The notes: generated from the sequence alone by a model not told the origin. 64,000 bases of DNA from Prinsepia uniflora (GCA_032719365.1 CM064871.1:69613586-69677585), one strand, 5' to 3'; shown: positions 10,895 through 24,583, numbered from the stretch's first letter. Made by a program: numbers and translations.

Positions 10895-13800
10895 TGACAG
10901 GGCCCGTCGCAATCCCTCCGGGATTAATGCAGGACGACCTTGCTCCCGTCTGACACGAAGTGTTAGACAAGGGATATTTCCAACCTTTGCCCTCTCGGGT
11001 TATCAGAGTACGCCATGATCCGGAGGAGGTATGTGATATCTCGGTCTCTGCTACAGTCCACATCCGTTGTCAACCTGAAGGGCAGTCAAAACATTAAAAG
11101 CTGTGAGTGGACAAAACAAAGAGTTTCTAAAAAACATTTTAACGAAGACATTTGTACCATTCACTAAAAAGCATGCATGCATTCGAAAGCTATTTAATCC
11201 AAAACAACCATATGTGGGAACTAAGCCCAATACCATACGGGACTCAGCCCAAAACTTGTATACATTACATATCGTATATCGTAGATCACATATCATATAT
11301 ACATATAATCACACAACCAATCCTGTCACGGTTTCCAAAGCTACGCGCGTGCTACCAGGGGTTTCAAACCCAAGTCTTTCAGGGTTCAAGGTCAATGTCC
11401 GTAGACCAATGACCCATCTTGAGGTTACGATCCACGCCTTCCTGAGAGTAAGGAACTCAACTGGGGGGCGACTCCACTCAGTCGGTGCTCCGTGACAACT
11501 CCGGGGTCCACCCAGGCCAACGACCTTCCCCGGAGGAGATAGATTTAAGTAAAGGAAGGTATAGGAATAAACATACATATATATATATATATATATAATG
11601 AACTCATTCATGCCATTCATACACATATAGAAAACATCTTTAGAACCATTCAAAGGATTCATGCCAGGTTCCCATAAACCGTCATGAATCATAAAGACCT
11701 TTCAAGGGTTCATGCTGGTTCCCATAAACCGTCATGAACCTGGAAATCCATTAGGGTCCCCAACCCGAAATCATAAATGTAAAGTAACTGGGTCTCATGC
11801 CCGAACATATGACTTAACTGGGCACCGTGCCCGATATCTCAGGGTCAGTCACGACTATGATCGTAGGGATGCGTGCAACCATCCATCCAGGACAGCCCTC
11901 AATCCTGGTATGTCGCCGTGAACGAATCAACCGACGCGACCACCACAAGATCATGGTGCACTCATCACCGCTCGATATCCTGAACCGTCCGCACTCTGAA
12001 GTCGAGCCTCCATCGGCTACCCGACCACAGATCGTGCATCGTGACCTCTCCGGAAGGAACACATCGCAATCCGGAGGCGAGCGTCGTATTGTCCGTCGCC
12101 GTGCACATAGAACTCGCCGCGACCACGATTTAGACCTGAAGGCCATCAATAGCGTCATATTCCTGAGACAAAACCAAATGGGTCTCATACCCAAGTTTAT
12201 CCTTTTGGAAATCCAATCCATTTCATTTAAACCAACAAAGAAAGTACAAACCCGTATTGGCACCGTATAGGGCCGAAACTTCGAAATACGTGCCAATACA
12301 TAACCACACTCAAATGCACTCATGGCATCACTAAAAAAGTATTAAAACATATAATAAACATTTATGCATGCACCAATTTATAAAACAAGGTCCACTCACA
12401 GACCGTCCGAATTGCCACCTCGATATGCGTGCCATACGGCTCTCCCGAGTCAATCACCGTCACTGGAACTCCCAAACCTGTCCAAATCGTAATAGAAGGT
12501 TACCATCTACTTAAATAATCTCCCATTAAAGCCCCGTAATTTTCTGAAATTTTTAACTATTTTTAAAGTCGATCCTAAACCTTCGGACACTCCGAAACCT
12601 ATGGAAACGATGTCCAATCGACACGAAACTAGTCCCAAAATGTTTGTTACATCGAATAGATGATTTTGTGTGTTGAACACATTCCCAAAAGATTGGACAC
12701 ATGCCCCCATGTGCCCTGGGAACCCCCTACACGTGAGCCACGCGCCGGGTACTGTAGCATCACCATCAAGCTCTGGCCGGTTTAAACCAGCCGGTTCGGT
12801 CCACCCCCTGCAACTGGATCGGCGTGACCGGTCCAATGGTTTTCCCCTCTCATTTTGGTCCTATTTAATCCCTAATCATTCCTAATCTCTTCCTCACTTC
12901 CTTAGGAGTCTATCTATATAAATAAAATGGAGGAATAATCTCTAAAACCGGTGGGTTCGATGCTTTGCCCACGGTCCAGTTTTTCCCGATCAGTCCCCAC
13001 GGCGTCTCAGCCCTTCACCGCCGTCCAAGGTCCTCCTATACACTCCTATGGACCTAACAAACACCATCAAATCCCCAGAAATCACCCCTAATGCCTAAAA
13101 CCCAAAATGGAATTTTGAATGGAAAACTCACGCGCTCGAGTTTGTCTCCTCCACGCCGCCGTCCCCGGCGGTTCCAGCCTCCTGCAGCCTCTACTAGTCC
13201 TCAGTCAGCCTCTGCCTCATCCTGAGGTTGGCTCAAATAGAGGGGAATGGTTTGGGTTGTACAGAGATGAAGAATGGTGTGAGATCGGGTTTGAGTTTTG
13301 TGTGGGATGGTTTGTACGATTAAGGGATGGTATGCATGTATGGGATCATAATGAGCAATGGATAAGTGACACTTGTCACTCATCCATTAGGCCCTTCTAA
13401 AATATCTGGCCCACTTAAGGACAAAAGCTAAGTCGTTTCGTAAAACGTGCAATAGTGCCCCGAAGCTTCCTTGAACAGTAATTTCGCCGTCGAACGTCCG
13501 AATTCGACGTGCCGCCTGTTTACGAATTCGTATCGTCCCGATCTACGTAATGGTCCTCGGCCCTCAGCCATTGGACCTATTAGGTCAAAAGTCAACTATT
13601 TGCCTCTTTTTAACCAAATTACCAAAACACCCTTGAACTTCCGAACGTCATAACTTTTTCCTCGAATGTTAGAATTGAACGTGCCACATGTCTATGAACT
13701 CATGACGTCCCGAACTATGTCACGGTCACCGGTCAAAGTCCATTTAACCGGAAAAATGTAAAGTCAACATTTTACCCACGCCTAGGGGCAAAACGGTCAT

Positions 13801-13900
13801 TTTGCATCGTTCGTCCGATTTCGCCCAACTATCACAGATTAGCCTCACTAATCATGATTAGTCACTAATATAATCCTGGAATTCGGGACGGGTCGTTACA
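10895..13900 (-). mobile_element. 3' LTR of element 1
   Basis: It is 3006 bp, from GACAGGGCCCGTCGC at the left edge to GGGACGGGTCGTTACA at 13900. It aligns along most of its length with 17214-19232 (for instance 11103-12870 against 17419-19230). Both copies carry an AT dinucleotide run (11577-11597; 17942-17962). Confidence 0.85.
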
Positions 13901-16900
13901 AACTTCCCTCTTTAATTAATTTCGTAATCGAAATTCCAACCTACCTAATTCCAACCGTTCTTCCCTCCTTAATTAGTTTCGTTCTCGAAACTCCAACTAT
14001 CCTGATTCCACATCCCCCTCGTGGAAATAATTCGATCTCATGACACATGTACACTCGTACACCAACTAACGAGAACAATACTTGTCTGCAACCAGACGTA
14101 CCACTAACACTCACGTCGCATCGACTACATTCGACCACGTTGAATGAAAGTAATCACACGTTTCGAAATGACACCACTTGTAAAATCTACCAATTCGTTG
14201 ATACAAACAACTCGAAGGTTCCTTTCTCTATCCCGATCTATCCTGACGTTTGCTCTCACTGGGAGTCACCAAATCTCACTCATCGATCCACGCTGACACA
14301 TCCGACAAACTGTCACCACTTGACAGTCGCCAGTTGAAAACTGACACTATACCCACTTGTGGTTATACTAACCACCAACTCACTCACCCTAAGTATACAT
14401 TTACCAACAAAACACTCGACTTGTGTGTAACTGGACCCATCAGAATTACCATGACCCAATGCACTGTATTCGATGTCCAGTTCACGTCCTCGACTAATCC
14501 AATGGTATCAGAACTAACCCGACTACCAACACGCTCACCAAAGTACCCATGGTATAACTTATATACCGTCAACAGGCACCCCAAGCATGCCCAGTGTCAT
14601 ACCTCGAACAACGTACAAGGTACGTACATCTATCCATCAACTAGTCCACTACAACCACAACGACGACAACCTAGGTCGTAGCCAAACACGTTCTAATTCT
14701 GGAGTCCATCTGTCCAATCCAGTACTAGACAAGTCGAAACTCCAACCCATTATCCATTTCCAAATCCGAATCCGAAATCATCATTCCGTAAGCTAGCATT
14801 CGGAGTAACCATTCCAAACCCAAATCCAGAAATCCACTTTCAAGTTCCAAAATCGAATCCTGAATCGTCATCCTGAAATCCGATTCCAAAACCCAAAATC
14901 TCGTTCACGTCTACCGAGACGTACCAAAACTGAACCTTTCAGTTACCTGTTTAAACGATTACTTTAATACGTTCGATTGACTTCATAGGGAAGTCAATCC
15001 CAATATCCGCACATCTAGGCTGACCAAATCCGATTTCGTCGGACACTTACTCGCCCGAGTAATACACCATATGGGATTTACCTCGAAAAGAAGTTCAATC
15101 CCATCATTCTAAACTCAAATATTCAAGTAAGAGTGATAAACTCTCCACCTATCTGGATCATCAAGATCACGATCCAGATCCATCACTACGTCATCCGACC
15201 ATAGACGTCATGATCCTCGATCGTCACGACGTCCAAAGTCCTCAACATCACAATCTCGATCCACCTACGAACCAAACCTGCTCACTCAGCTAACTATCCA
15301 CCTGAAATTTGATCATAGGGTCTTACACCCTCTCGAATTCTTCGTCAATCACATCACTCCTTAACCAATCCCCACATCTCAACAGATCAGTCAACGATGA
15401 GACACGTCGAGACTGTGGGTTCTCTTCCGTTACTTCGTATCGATCCTTGTCCTTCCACCTAGGAAAATCCAAGGATGATCCAAGATAATGACAACCAAAT
15501 CCATCCGACGTGAATGCAAACAAAACTTGTTGCACTCACCATGCCATGTAACCCAACATCTTCTGCCACCAAGCAGAAAGTGAGAAATTTCCTTTACCTA
15601 ACTTCGAAATACTCAACTCCTCCTGATGGCCCAAGATAAATCTCGGGTCCACCAACCAATACACGATCAACGTACTGGTGACAACAACCATCATCAACCA
15701 TCCTCTGCATCCTATGCCATGATCTAACATCATCTACCATGGCAGAACCTGATAAGTCACCCAAAATGACTTCGAAATACCCATTACCAATGCGAAAAAC
15801 CCGCACTCCTCTCGTCACCTCAATCACAACCTCTCGATTCTGAAGTTCCAACCATATCGGAACCAACACACTCGGACATCAACCACGTGTCCCATTTAGA
15901 CTGGTAACAGACACATGCCCATAATGACGGAGTCACATCCTAACTCATGACTCACCGTCATCACAATCACCGGCACCAGCACTGGCACTAGTACCAGTAC
16001 CAACGCACTATCACCAACACTAGCATCAACATCCAGTGTGTGAAACAGACAACCCAGGATCTCCGCTCATACTAAATGACGATCTCGTACCTCTGCTCGA
16101 CTGGGCGAAACTTTACCTCCTTCGTACCCAACAACTCTAGGTATAGTCATCCTAATGACTCATACGAGAAAAAGGAAACGTTCCCCGAACGTCCCCGATT
16201 CACAGCAACCGTAACTACAACCACTCTCGGTAGTAGTGCCTGCCACAGACTCGTGCAGACCTAACCACTAGACCTCAAGATCGAGACTCCGCATCCAACG
16301 AAATCAACCGCCTGTACCAACTACTATGTATCCCCAATCCGGGATTCCATCGACAAGTACCAACCCTGGTAACCTGTCCAACCAATCACTAACCAGTCGT
16401 AACTCGACTCAACCCAAGTCGTCTACCAGGTCGCCCGTGACCTTAGTTGCACCAACTATCCAACACAACTAAAGTAGTATGACAACCAACTAGGTCTAAC
16501 CGTTCAACATAACCTCGACTGGAGAGTGCAGTCCCATCACTAAAGCTGACATGACCCGACCAAACATGACCGATGGTCGATCCCGACTCCGAAAAGTCGT
16601 CAAAGTCAAGCCACTCGCCAACTCACATTTTCGAACTATAATCCTAAGGTAGGGTTCCACGATCGCTACCTAGGGTTCCTCAAACCCAACTGCAGAAAGC
16701 AACAAAATCAACAATCTGACCGACCACGCGGTCCCGACATCGCAAGGACGTCAATCCAATCCTACCGTAAATCCAACTAGGATTCCTAGAATCCGACTGC
16801 TCCTAGCAGTATATCCATTAAACTCAACAAACCTGACCATCAGATGGTCACAACTCCGAACCAGTCGTCGGAACCGATCCTACGACATCGTGAAAGACGA

Positions 16901-17213
16901 TGCCAACTAACCGTCACACGATCACAACTCCAAAATACTATTACGTTCATCCTTCTGTAGGGTCCCACACTGCCAACCTCGACAGATCTATGGCAACCCC
17001 GGCATCAAATGACGAACCAAGACGATCCGCAGTTCAATCCTACTACTTATCGTACCAGCATCCTAACTATCAGGTTGATAACGAACTGTAGCCCATTGAG
17101 ACATCACATCCTCGACCTGTCAATCACTCAAAGAGCTACACGGTTGCTCGAATAGAGACAACCCCGCTCTAAAATTCAGAGTAACATGAGCAAACCATGC
17201 TCTGATACCAAGC
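13901..17213 (-). mobile_element. internal domain of element 1, no coding capacity seen
   Basis: Bounded by a polypyrimidine run (polypurine tract on the minus strand) at 13901-13920 and by the PBS at 17199-17210. About 2.4 kb next to the tract matches 1-2520 in reverse complement, so this is a shared domain. Only short open frames occur on either strand. Part of it (about 14755-14900, and 1480-1700 in the other copy) resembles the centre of the LTR at 24430-24560. I found no RT, integrase or zinc-knuckle motif. Confidence 0.7.
17199..17210 (-). other. primer-binding site (initiator tRNA-Met), element 1
   Basis: On the minus strand it reads TGGTATCAGAGC, the usual complement of the plant initiator tRNA-Met 3' end, three bases from the LTR end at 17214. 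Confidence 0.85.
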
Positions 17214-19232
17214 TGACAGGACCCGTCCCAATCCCCCGGGGATTAATGCGGGAGGACCTTGCTCCCGTCTGACACGAAGTGTCAGACAAGGGATATTTCC
17301 AACCTTTGCCCTCTCGGGCTATCAGAGTACGCCAGGATCCGGAGGAGGTATGTGATATCTCGGTCTCTGCTACAGTCCACATCCGCTGTCAACCTGAAGG
17401 GCAGTCAAAACATTAAAAGCTGTGAGTGGACAAAACAAAGAGTTTCTAAAAACATTTTAGCGAAGACATTTGTACCCTTCACTAAAAAGCATGCATGCAT
17501 TTAAAAACCATTTAATCCAAAACAACCATATGTGGGAACTAAGCCCAAAACCATAACCGAAAGAACCATAAATAACCAATCATACGGGCCATCGCCCAAT
17601 ACCATACGGGACTCAGCCCAAAACCTGTATACATCACATATCGTATATCGTAGATCACATATCATATATCATATATACATATAATCACACAACCAATCCT
17701 GTCACGGTTTCCAAAGCTACGTGCGTGCTACCCGGGGTCTCAAACCCAAGTCTTTCAGGGTTCAAGGTAAATGTCCGTAGACCAATGACCCGTCTTGAGG
17801 TTACGATCCACGCCTTCCTGAGAGTAAGGAACCCAACTGGGGGGCGACTCCATTCAGTCTGTGCTCCGTGGTCCACCCAGGCCAACGACCCTCCCCGGAG
17901 GAGATAGATTTAAGTAAAGGAAGGTATATGAATAAACATACATATATATATATATATATATAATGAACTCATTCATGACATTCATACACATATAGAAAAC
18001 ATATTTAGAACCTTTCAAAGGATTCATGCCCGGTTCCCATAAACCGTCATGAATCATAAAGACCTTTCAAGGTTCATGCCGGTTCCCATAAACCGTCATG
18101 AACCTGGAAATCCATTAGGGTTCCCGACCTGAAATCATAAATGTAAAGCAACTAGGTCTCGTACCCGAACATATGACTCAACTGGGCACCGTGCCTGATA
18201 TCTCAGGGTTAGTCACGACTCCGATCGTAGGGATGCGTGCAACCATCTATCAAGGACCGCCCTCAATCCTGGTATGTCGTCGTGAACGAATCAACCGACG
18301 CGACCACCACAAGATCATGGTGCACTCATCACCGATCGATATCCTGAACCGTATGCACTCTGAAGTCAAGCCTTCATCGGCTACCCGACCACAGATCGTG
18401 CATCGTGACCTCTTAGGAAGGAACACATCCCAATCCGGAGGCGAGCGTCGTATCGTCCGTCGCCGTGCACATAACACTCGCCGCGACCACGATTTAGACC
18501 CGAAGGCCATCAATAGCGTCATATGCCCGAGACAAAACCAAATGGGTCTCATACACGATTTTATCCTTTTGGAAATCCAATCCATTACATTTAAACCAAC
18601 AAAGAAAGTACAAACCCGTATTGGCAACGTATAGGGCTGAAACCTCAAAATACGTGCCAATACGTAACCACACTCAAATGCACTCATGGAATCACCAAAC
18701 AAGTATTAAAACATATAATAAACATTTATGCAGACACCAATTTAGAAAACAAGGTCCACTCATAGACCTTCCGAGCTGCCGCTTCGATATGCGTGCCATA
18801 CGGCTCTCCGCAGCCAATCACCATCACCGGAACTCCCAAACCTGTCCAAATCGTAATAGAAAGTTACTAACTACTTGAATAACCTCCCAATAAAGCCCCG
18901 TAATTTTATATAATTTTTAACTATTTTTAAAGTCGATCCTAAACCTTCGGACACCCCGAAACCTATCGAAATGATGTCCGATCGATATGAAACGAGTCCC
19001 AAAATGTTCGTTACATCGAATAGATGATTTTGTTTATTGAAAGCATTCCCAAAAGATTGGACACATGCCCCCACGCGCCCTAGGAACCCCTTACGCGTGA
19101 GCTCACGCGCTGGGTACTGTAGCATCACCATCAAGCTCTGGCCAGTTCGAACCGGCCGGTTCGGTCCACCCCCTGCAACTGGACCGGCGTGACCGGTCCA
19201 ATGGTTTTCCCCTCTCATTTTGGTCCGATTTC
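17214..19232 (-). mobile_element. 5' LTR of element 1, first part
   Basis: Starts at TGACAGGACCCGTCCC and parallels the 3' LTR to about 19230 (12866 in the other copy). The remaining LTR part is at 32519-32734 (matches about 13697-13900). About 830 bp present in the 3' LTR are absent, so the insertion of element 2 or a later event deleted them. Confidence 0.8.
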
Positions 19233-21006
19233 GTAACACCCCGGAAATTCGAGGATTTCAATGTGTGATTTGACGCTTTTACCCTTGCGATTGGTATGGC
19301 CAAATTGTTGACTTTTTGATTGATGAATTAAATGGACTTTGACCTATGACCGTGACGTAGTTCGGGACGTCACGAGTTCATAGACAGGTGGCACGTCCAA
19401 TTCGGACGATCAGGGAAAAAGTTATGACTATCGGAAGTTCAGGGGCAGTACCGTAATTTTGACAGTTGGGGCGAAAATGTTGACTTTTCATTTGATAATT
19501 AATTTTCACGAGACTCAAGGACCGTTAGGTAGGTCTCGACGTCCTGAGTCCGTAGACAGGCGGCACGCCGAAATCGGACTTCGTACGAGGAAGTTATGGT
19601 CAGAAACGTGAAATCGGGAGGTTCGTGTCTCGGTTTTCATGCCAAATATTTTATTCTGGAAATCTGATTGGAGGACACCTGGTGAGTGACAAGTGTCACT
19701 CACCCATTGGCTAGATTGGATCAGATCCACTATGGGTTGAAATACCATTAAAACCAACTTTTAATCACAGCCTTTAGATCTGAAATCTCCAGATCTAATC
19801 CTCACCTTTGATCTCATTTCTGTGATTCAATCTGGGCCCTTGAATTCTTATGCATGATCTGTATTAAAACCCATGAGACCATACACCTATGTTTTCATTC
19901 TCTCAACCCGGTTAGCACGATTTCCTCTTGGAACCAACTCAGCAGCCCTCACCACTCAACCTCACACCCCCAGGCAGCCAACAGCCACCCCCGGACGCCG
20001 GCCACCACTCCACGGCCACCCTGCACGGCCGGCATTCCCTCAGACCCGAGAAGGAAACCCGAACAGCCCAAGTCACCAAACCATCCAAACCTTCACTCTG
20101 GGACTCGAACCAACGTACGGTTGGGTTCACCGTGACGACAGGACGACGAGGAACTGATCTGGACGGTGTACGGCGGCGACACGGCGGCGATAGGACGATA
20201 AACCCGTGAGTGCCCGTTTTCCTTCCCTGCTTCGAAACGTCTGTTTTTGACGTTGACATTGTTTGGTTATTGTTAGGACACATTTAGGGGACCTTGACGA
20301 CCAGTTTGAACCCAGGACCGTGACTGGAAAAACGTCTGTTTTTGTTTGGTTATTGTTTGGTTCTATGACGCTAAGCATCGGGGATGCTGTACCCGAACGG
20401 GGTTCGGGGATTGAACTCGGAAATTGAGACCCGAGTGGCACGCGTAGCCTTGTGATTGTGACCTTATTGACGTCAGGGACGTCAGACATCAGGGATGTCG
20501 GGATTGGAGTGTATAGTGCAGCAACTAAAATTATACTTATGGTTTTATTTCATGCCTTATGGTTCATATTATATGACTTATGATTTTAAATACGGTTGCA
20601 TGCATGTTTGGAAAACGGAGGGGTAAATAATATGTTTTACTTATCAAATGATTTTATAAACTTGAGTTTCGGTCCACTCACTCTTAATGTTTTTGGTAAC
20701 CCCTCCAGGTCGTGATACTGAGGTAGAGGAGGAACCTGAGGCTGAGGCATAGATCTACTTCTGCGTACCTGAACCCCTGTTGGGTGGTTTACCCGCAGGT
20801 TTACTTTAGAGTCGTGCTCGCATCTTGTAATTTTGGATTTCATCCCTTGTCTGACATCTGTTTAATTCGGATTTGATGTATAACTTTAATTTGGTTATTT
20901 ATGCATTTGATGTTTTGAGGTTAAAATTTGTATGAATTATTGGGTGTCAGACGGGAGCAGGGCACGTCCCCTGTTGGTCCCTGTGGGATCGGGGCGGGTC
21001 CTGTCA
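19233..21006 (+). mobile_element. plus-strand LTR with internal deletion
   Basis: It begins GTAACACCCCGG (first T missing or changed) and ends GCGGGTCCTGTCA. It matches the full LTR at 60133-63108 at both ends but lacks about 1.1 kb between about 20326 and 20350. The deletion junction holds bases that copy a nearby stretch (compare 20238-20275), like filler DNA. Together with 21007-22180 it makes a large inverted repeat. Confidence 0.75.
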
Positions 21007-22180
21007 AAAACAGATGACGATTCTGGAAGGTTGGCTGCCGGTTCTGGTTATCTTCTCCGGCGAGTCGACGACTTTCCAGTCACGGTCCTGGGTTCAAACT
21101 GGTCGTCAAGGTCCCCTGAATGTGTCCTAACAATAACCAAACAATGTCAACGTCAAAAACAGACGTTTCGAAGCAGGGAAGGAAAACGGGCACTCACGGG
21201 TTTATCGTCTTATCGCTGCCGTGTCGCCGCCGTACACCGTCCAGATCAGTTCCTCGCCGTCCTGTCGTCACGGTGAACCCAACCGTACGTTGGTTCGAGT
21301 CCCAGAGTGAAGGTTTGGATGGTTTGGTGACTTGGGCTGTTCGGGTTTCCTTCTCGGGTCCGAGGGAATGCCGGCCGTGCAGGGCGGCCGTGGAGTGGTG
21401 GCCGGCGTCAGGGAGGTGGTGGTTGGTTGCCTGAGGTGTGGGGTTGAGTGGTGAGGGCTGGTGAGTTGGTTCCAAGAGGGAATCGTGCAATCGGGTTGAG
21501 AGAATGAAAACATGGGTGTATGATTTCATGAATTTTAATACAGAACAGGAGCATAAATCAAGGGCCAGGATTGAATCTCAGAATGAGATCAAGGGCTGAG
21601 ATCAGATCTGGAGGTTTCAGATCAATGGCTGGAATTAAAAGTTGGTTTTAATGGTATTTAAACCCATAGTGGATCTGATCCAATCTAGCCAATGGGTGAG
21701 TGACACTTGTCACTCACCAGGTGTCTTCCAATCAGATTCCCAGAATAAAATATTTGGCACGAAAACCGAGACACGAACCTCCCGATTTCACGTTTCTGAC
21801 CATAACCTCCTCGTACGAAGTCCGATTTCGGCGTGCCGCCTGTCTACGGACTCAGGACGTTGAGACCTACCTAACGGTCCTTGAGTCAACTGAAAATTAG
21901 TTGTCAAACGAAAAGTCAACATTTCCACCCCCAAATGTCCAAATTACGGTAATACCCCTGAACTTCCGATAGTCATAACTTTTTCCCTGATTGTCCGAAT
22001 TGGACGTGCCACCTGTCTATGAACTCGTGACGTCCCGAACTACGTCACGGTCATAGGTCAAAGTCCATTTAATTTATAAATCAAAAAGTCAACAATTGGT
22101 CATACCAATCACAAGGGTAAAAGCGTCAATTCACATATTAAATTATAATATTAAAATCCTCGAATTTCCGGGGTGTTACA
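21007..22180 (-). mobile_element. partial 3' LTR of element 2
   Basis: From the LTR start (GGGGTGTTACA ending at 22180) it follows the 5' LTR (32518 leftward to about 31360) very closely. It stops near 21026, where the next bases belong to the plus LTR 19233-21006. The R/U5-like part is missing. Confidence 0.75.
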
Positions 22181-22196
22181 ACCTTCCCCCCTTAAG
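22181..22196 (-). other. polypurine tract of element 2
   Basis: Reads CTTAAGGGGGGAAGGT on the minus strand, directly before the LTR start and 19 bases after the pol stop codon (22215-22217). Confidence 0.75.
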
Positions 22197-22214
22197 AAAT
22201 TTCGTCCCGAAATT

Positions 22215-22281
22215 TCAAAGAAACAAATGAGGAAATTGATCTCGCATCTGAGCCTCAGGCTCCCATGTGGCTTCTTCCACA
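22215..22281 (-). pseudogene. pol 3' end: C-terminal part of the chromodomain
   Basis: Minus-strand frame reads EEATWEPEAQMR, then FPHLF and a stop at 22215-22217. This is the usual end of the chromodomain in Tekay-type gypsy polyproteins. The rest of the domain lies at 25258 onward, separated by the solo LTR with its CCACA duplication. Confidence 0.85.
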
Positions 22282-22917
22282 TGTAACAACCCGTCCCGAA
22301 AGCCGGGATTAGTAAACTGATTAAGGTGTGATTAGTGAGGTTAATCGGTGGTTAGTTGGTCCTGATAAGGTCATTAGTGTAGAATGACGATTTTGCCCCT
22401 AGTTCGGGCAAAAATGTTGACTTTTAGTTCGGGTGGTCGGATGAACTTTGACCGGTGACCAGGACGTAGTTTAGGACGTCACGAATCCATAGGCAGGTGG
22501 CACGCCCGATTTCGACATCCGAGGAGGAAGTTGTGATGTTCGGAAGGTTGAGGGCATAACCGTAATTTGAGTAAATTAGGGGGAATAGTTGACTTTTTGT
22601 AGAATCGAATTTTGGTACGTTGACCTAGGATGGTTAGATAGTTCTTGTCGTCCTGAGTTCGATGATAGGTGGCACGTATTCATCGGACTTACGAGGTGTG
22701 AGATATGGGTCTAGGAAGTTAGTGGCAAAACCGTAAAAATGAGTTAAAAAGAAGGGTATTTTGGTCTTTGTGGCACATTGGGATTTGTGCACAGAGGAAA
22801 GGAAATGAACGGCTGGGATTGGGCCATGTGGGAGCGTGTGGAGTGGATTGTGACATGTGGCATGTGTGTAGAGGATTCTGGTGGAATCCTGTGCATTCAC
22901 GGCCCAATTAATTGGGG

Positions 22918-22923
<6 letters not shown>

Positions 22924-22948
<25 letters not shown>
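22924..22948 (+). repeat. (TG)n microsatellite
   Basis: About 12 TG units in the nested LTR. Confidence 0.9.
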
Positions 22949-24583
22949 TTGTGATGGTTCAGAAAACAGAGGGAGATTTTGAGGGCAAATTGAAGGCTGA
23001 TTGTGGTGGTTGCTGAGTTCTGGTGAGTGAGTGAGGGACGGGAGGTCGAAGGGAAGCTGGTGAGGTTGTTGAGAGGCACGGTGGTCGTGTGTGTGAGGGG
23101 GGTGAGCCACGGGAATCAGGGAGGAAACAGAGAAGGTTGACGGCTTGTGGGGGGTACTGTGGCCGTGTGCGGGTGTGTTCGACCTCAAAAGGAAGCTGAG
23201 GCGGCTCTGTGGACTCCACGGAACACGGCGGCGAGCACGGTTACGGACGGTTGCAGGTAAGTCCAAATCTTCGTGTTTGTGCCCTGTTTTCCCGTCGAGT
23301 TTTGAACTGCGAGTTGTGAGTCTAAGGGTGGAATCGAAGGTCATGGGCAGGTCTAGGGGACTCAGTGGAGGTCTGGGAGTCTAGTGGTTGTGTAGCCGTG
23401 ACGGGGGGTGCACGGGGAGGATGGCATGACGGAGGTGTTCTATGTCCTCTGTTTTGGCCGTGGGTTTCAAACGGCGAGTCGTCGAGATTAGGGCTGAGTC
23501 GACGGTCCAGGAGGGTTGGTTGAGGTTCAGTAGAGTCTTAGGAATCGTCTGGTGTTGCCACCATGACGGGGGGTGATCGGAGTGGCTGGATCGTGAAACC
23601 GGGGAGCTTGGCCGTCTGGTTGCAAGCTTCAGTCGACGAGTTTTAGGGTGAGTCGAGGTGAGTGAAGTACGGGAATAGGTAGCCTAGAGTAGGACGATGC
23701 TGTTGGTGTAGAAAGGAGCCGATTTGGTGGACGGAAGAAGGAGAACCAGTCTCGCCGGTCCACGTTGCAGCGGCCGGTTCAAGTTCTGGTGCGAACCGGG
23801 TTCGTCTGAGGAAGGAGGTGGTACTGTAGCAGTGCGTGAGGGCCACGCGCAGCCACTTTGGGCGGCGCGTGCGGCGGCGATGGGGAAAATGGTCAACATG
23901 GTTTTTGGTCTAGGAGTTATGGTGAGTACAATGGAGTTGGTTTCGGGTCAATCGGACGTCGTTTGCGTTTAGTTCCGCGAGGGTGAAGGTTTAGGGTCCC
24001 GGGTTATTACGTTTAGGATTCGGGGAATTTTGAGGGAATTTAGGTGAACTTTCGTGTACGTGTTAGTGACGTACTTTGGTGGTTGTGAACAGGATCGGGA
24101 TTTCCCGAGGAAGCCGAGGAACGTGCTGGACGTTCGGGACGCAAGTAGGGCTCAGTACTGTGAGTGGACCGCTTCTTTCAACTCGAGCATGCATAACTGT
24201 TTTCTATAAGTGTTTTATGATTTTGATTATGAGTCTATGTTTATTGAATATGTTTTGGTTGGTTTTACATTGTTGCACGTTTTTCGAGAAATACAGTATT
24301 TGGCACGTTTTACGAGAAATGTCGATTTCTGAGTAAAATGCCAGGGTTTTGGATTTTTAAAGGATAACTAGTTTGATTGCTTACAAAGGGATTTTGAAAC
24401 ATGATTTAGTAATTAAATGCATTGGATTTTAAAGTTGGAAAGTGGATTCCGGATTTGGGTTCGGAATGACGGTTCTGGATACCGGAAGGGTATCGAACCA
24501 GTGATTTCGGATTCGGGTTTGGGTGTGGAATGGTAAATGGTTTTCAAATGATTTTGGGATTGGATTTGCTGGATCTGGATATT

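Noticed and set aside
11814..12323. 169- and 147-codon frames on opposite strands, with similar ones at 18173-18702
   Set aside because: Both sit in the two LTRs of element 1. Frames on both strands of a GC-rich LTR segment; conservation reflects LTR homology, not protein selection.
17199..17210. tRNA-Met gene fragment
   Set aside because: Only the 12-bp 3' complement is present next to an LTR end, which is a primer-binding site. Same at 29755 and 56039.
22634..23344. 236-codon minus frame rich in Pro, Ser and His
   Set aside because: Lies wholly in the solo LTR 22282-25257 and includes the TG microsatellite translated as Thr-His repeats.
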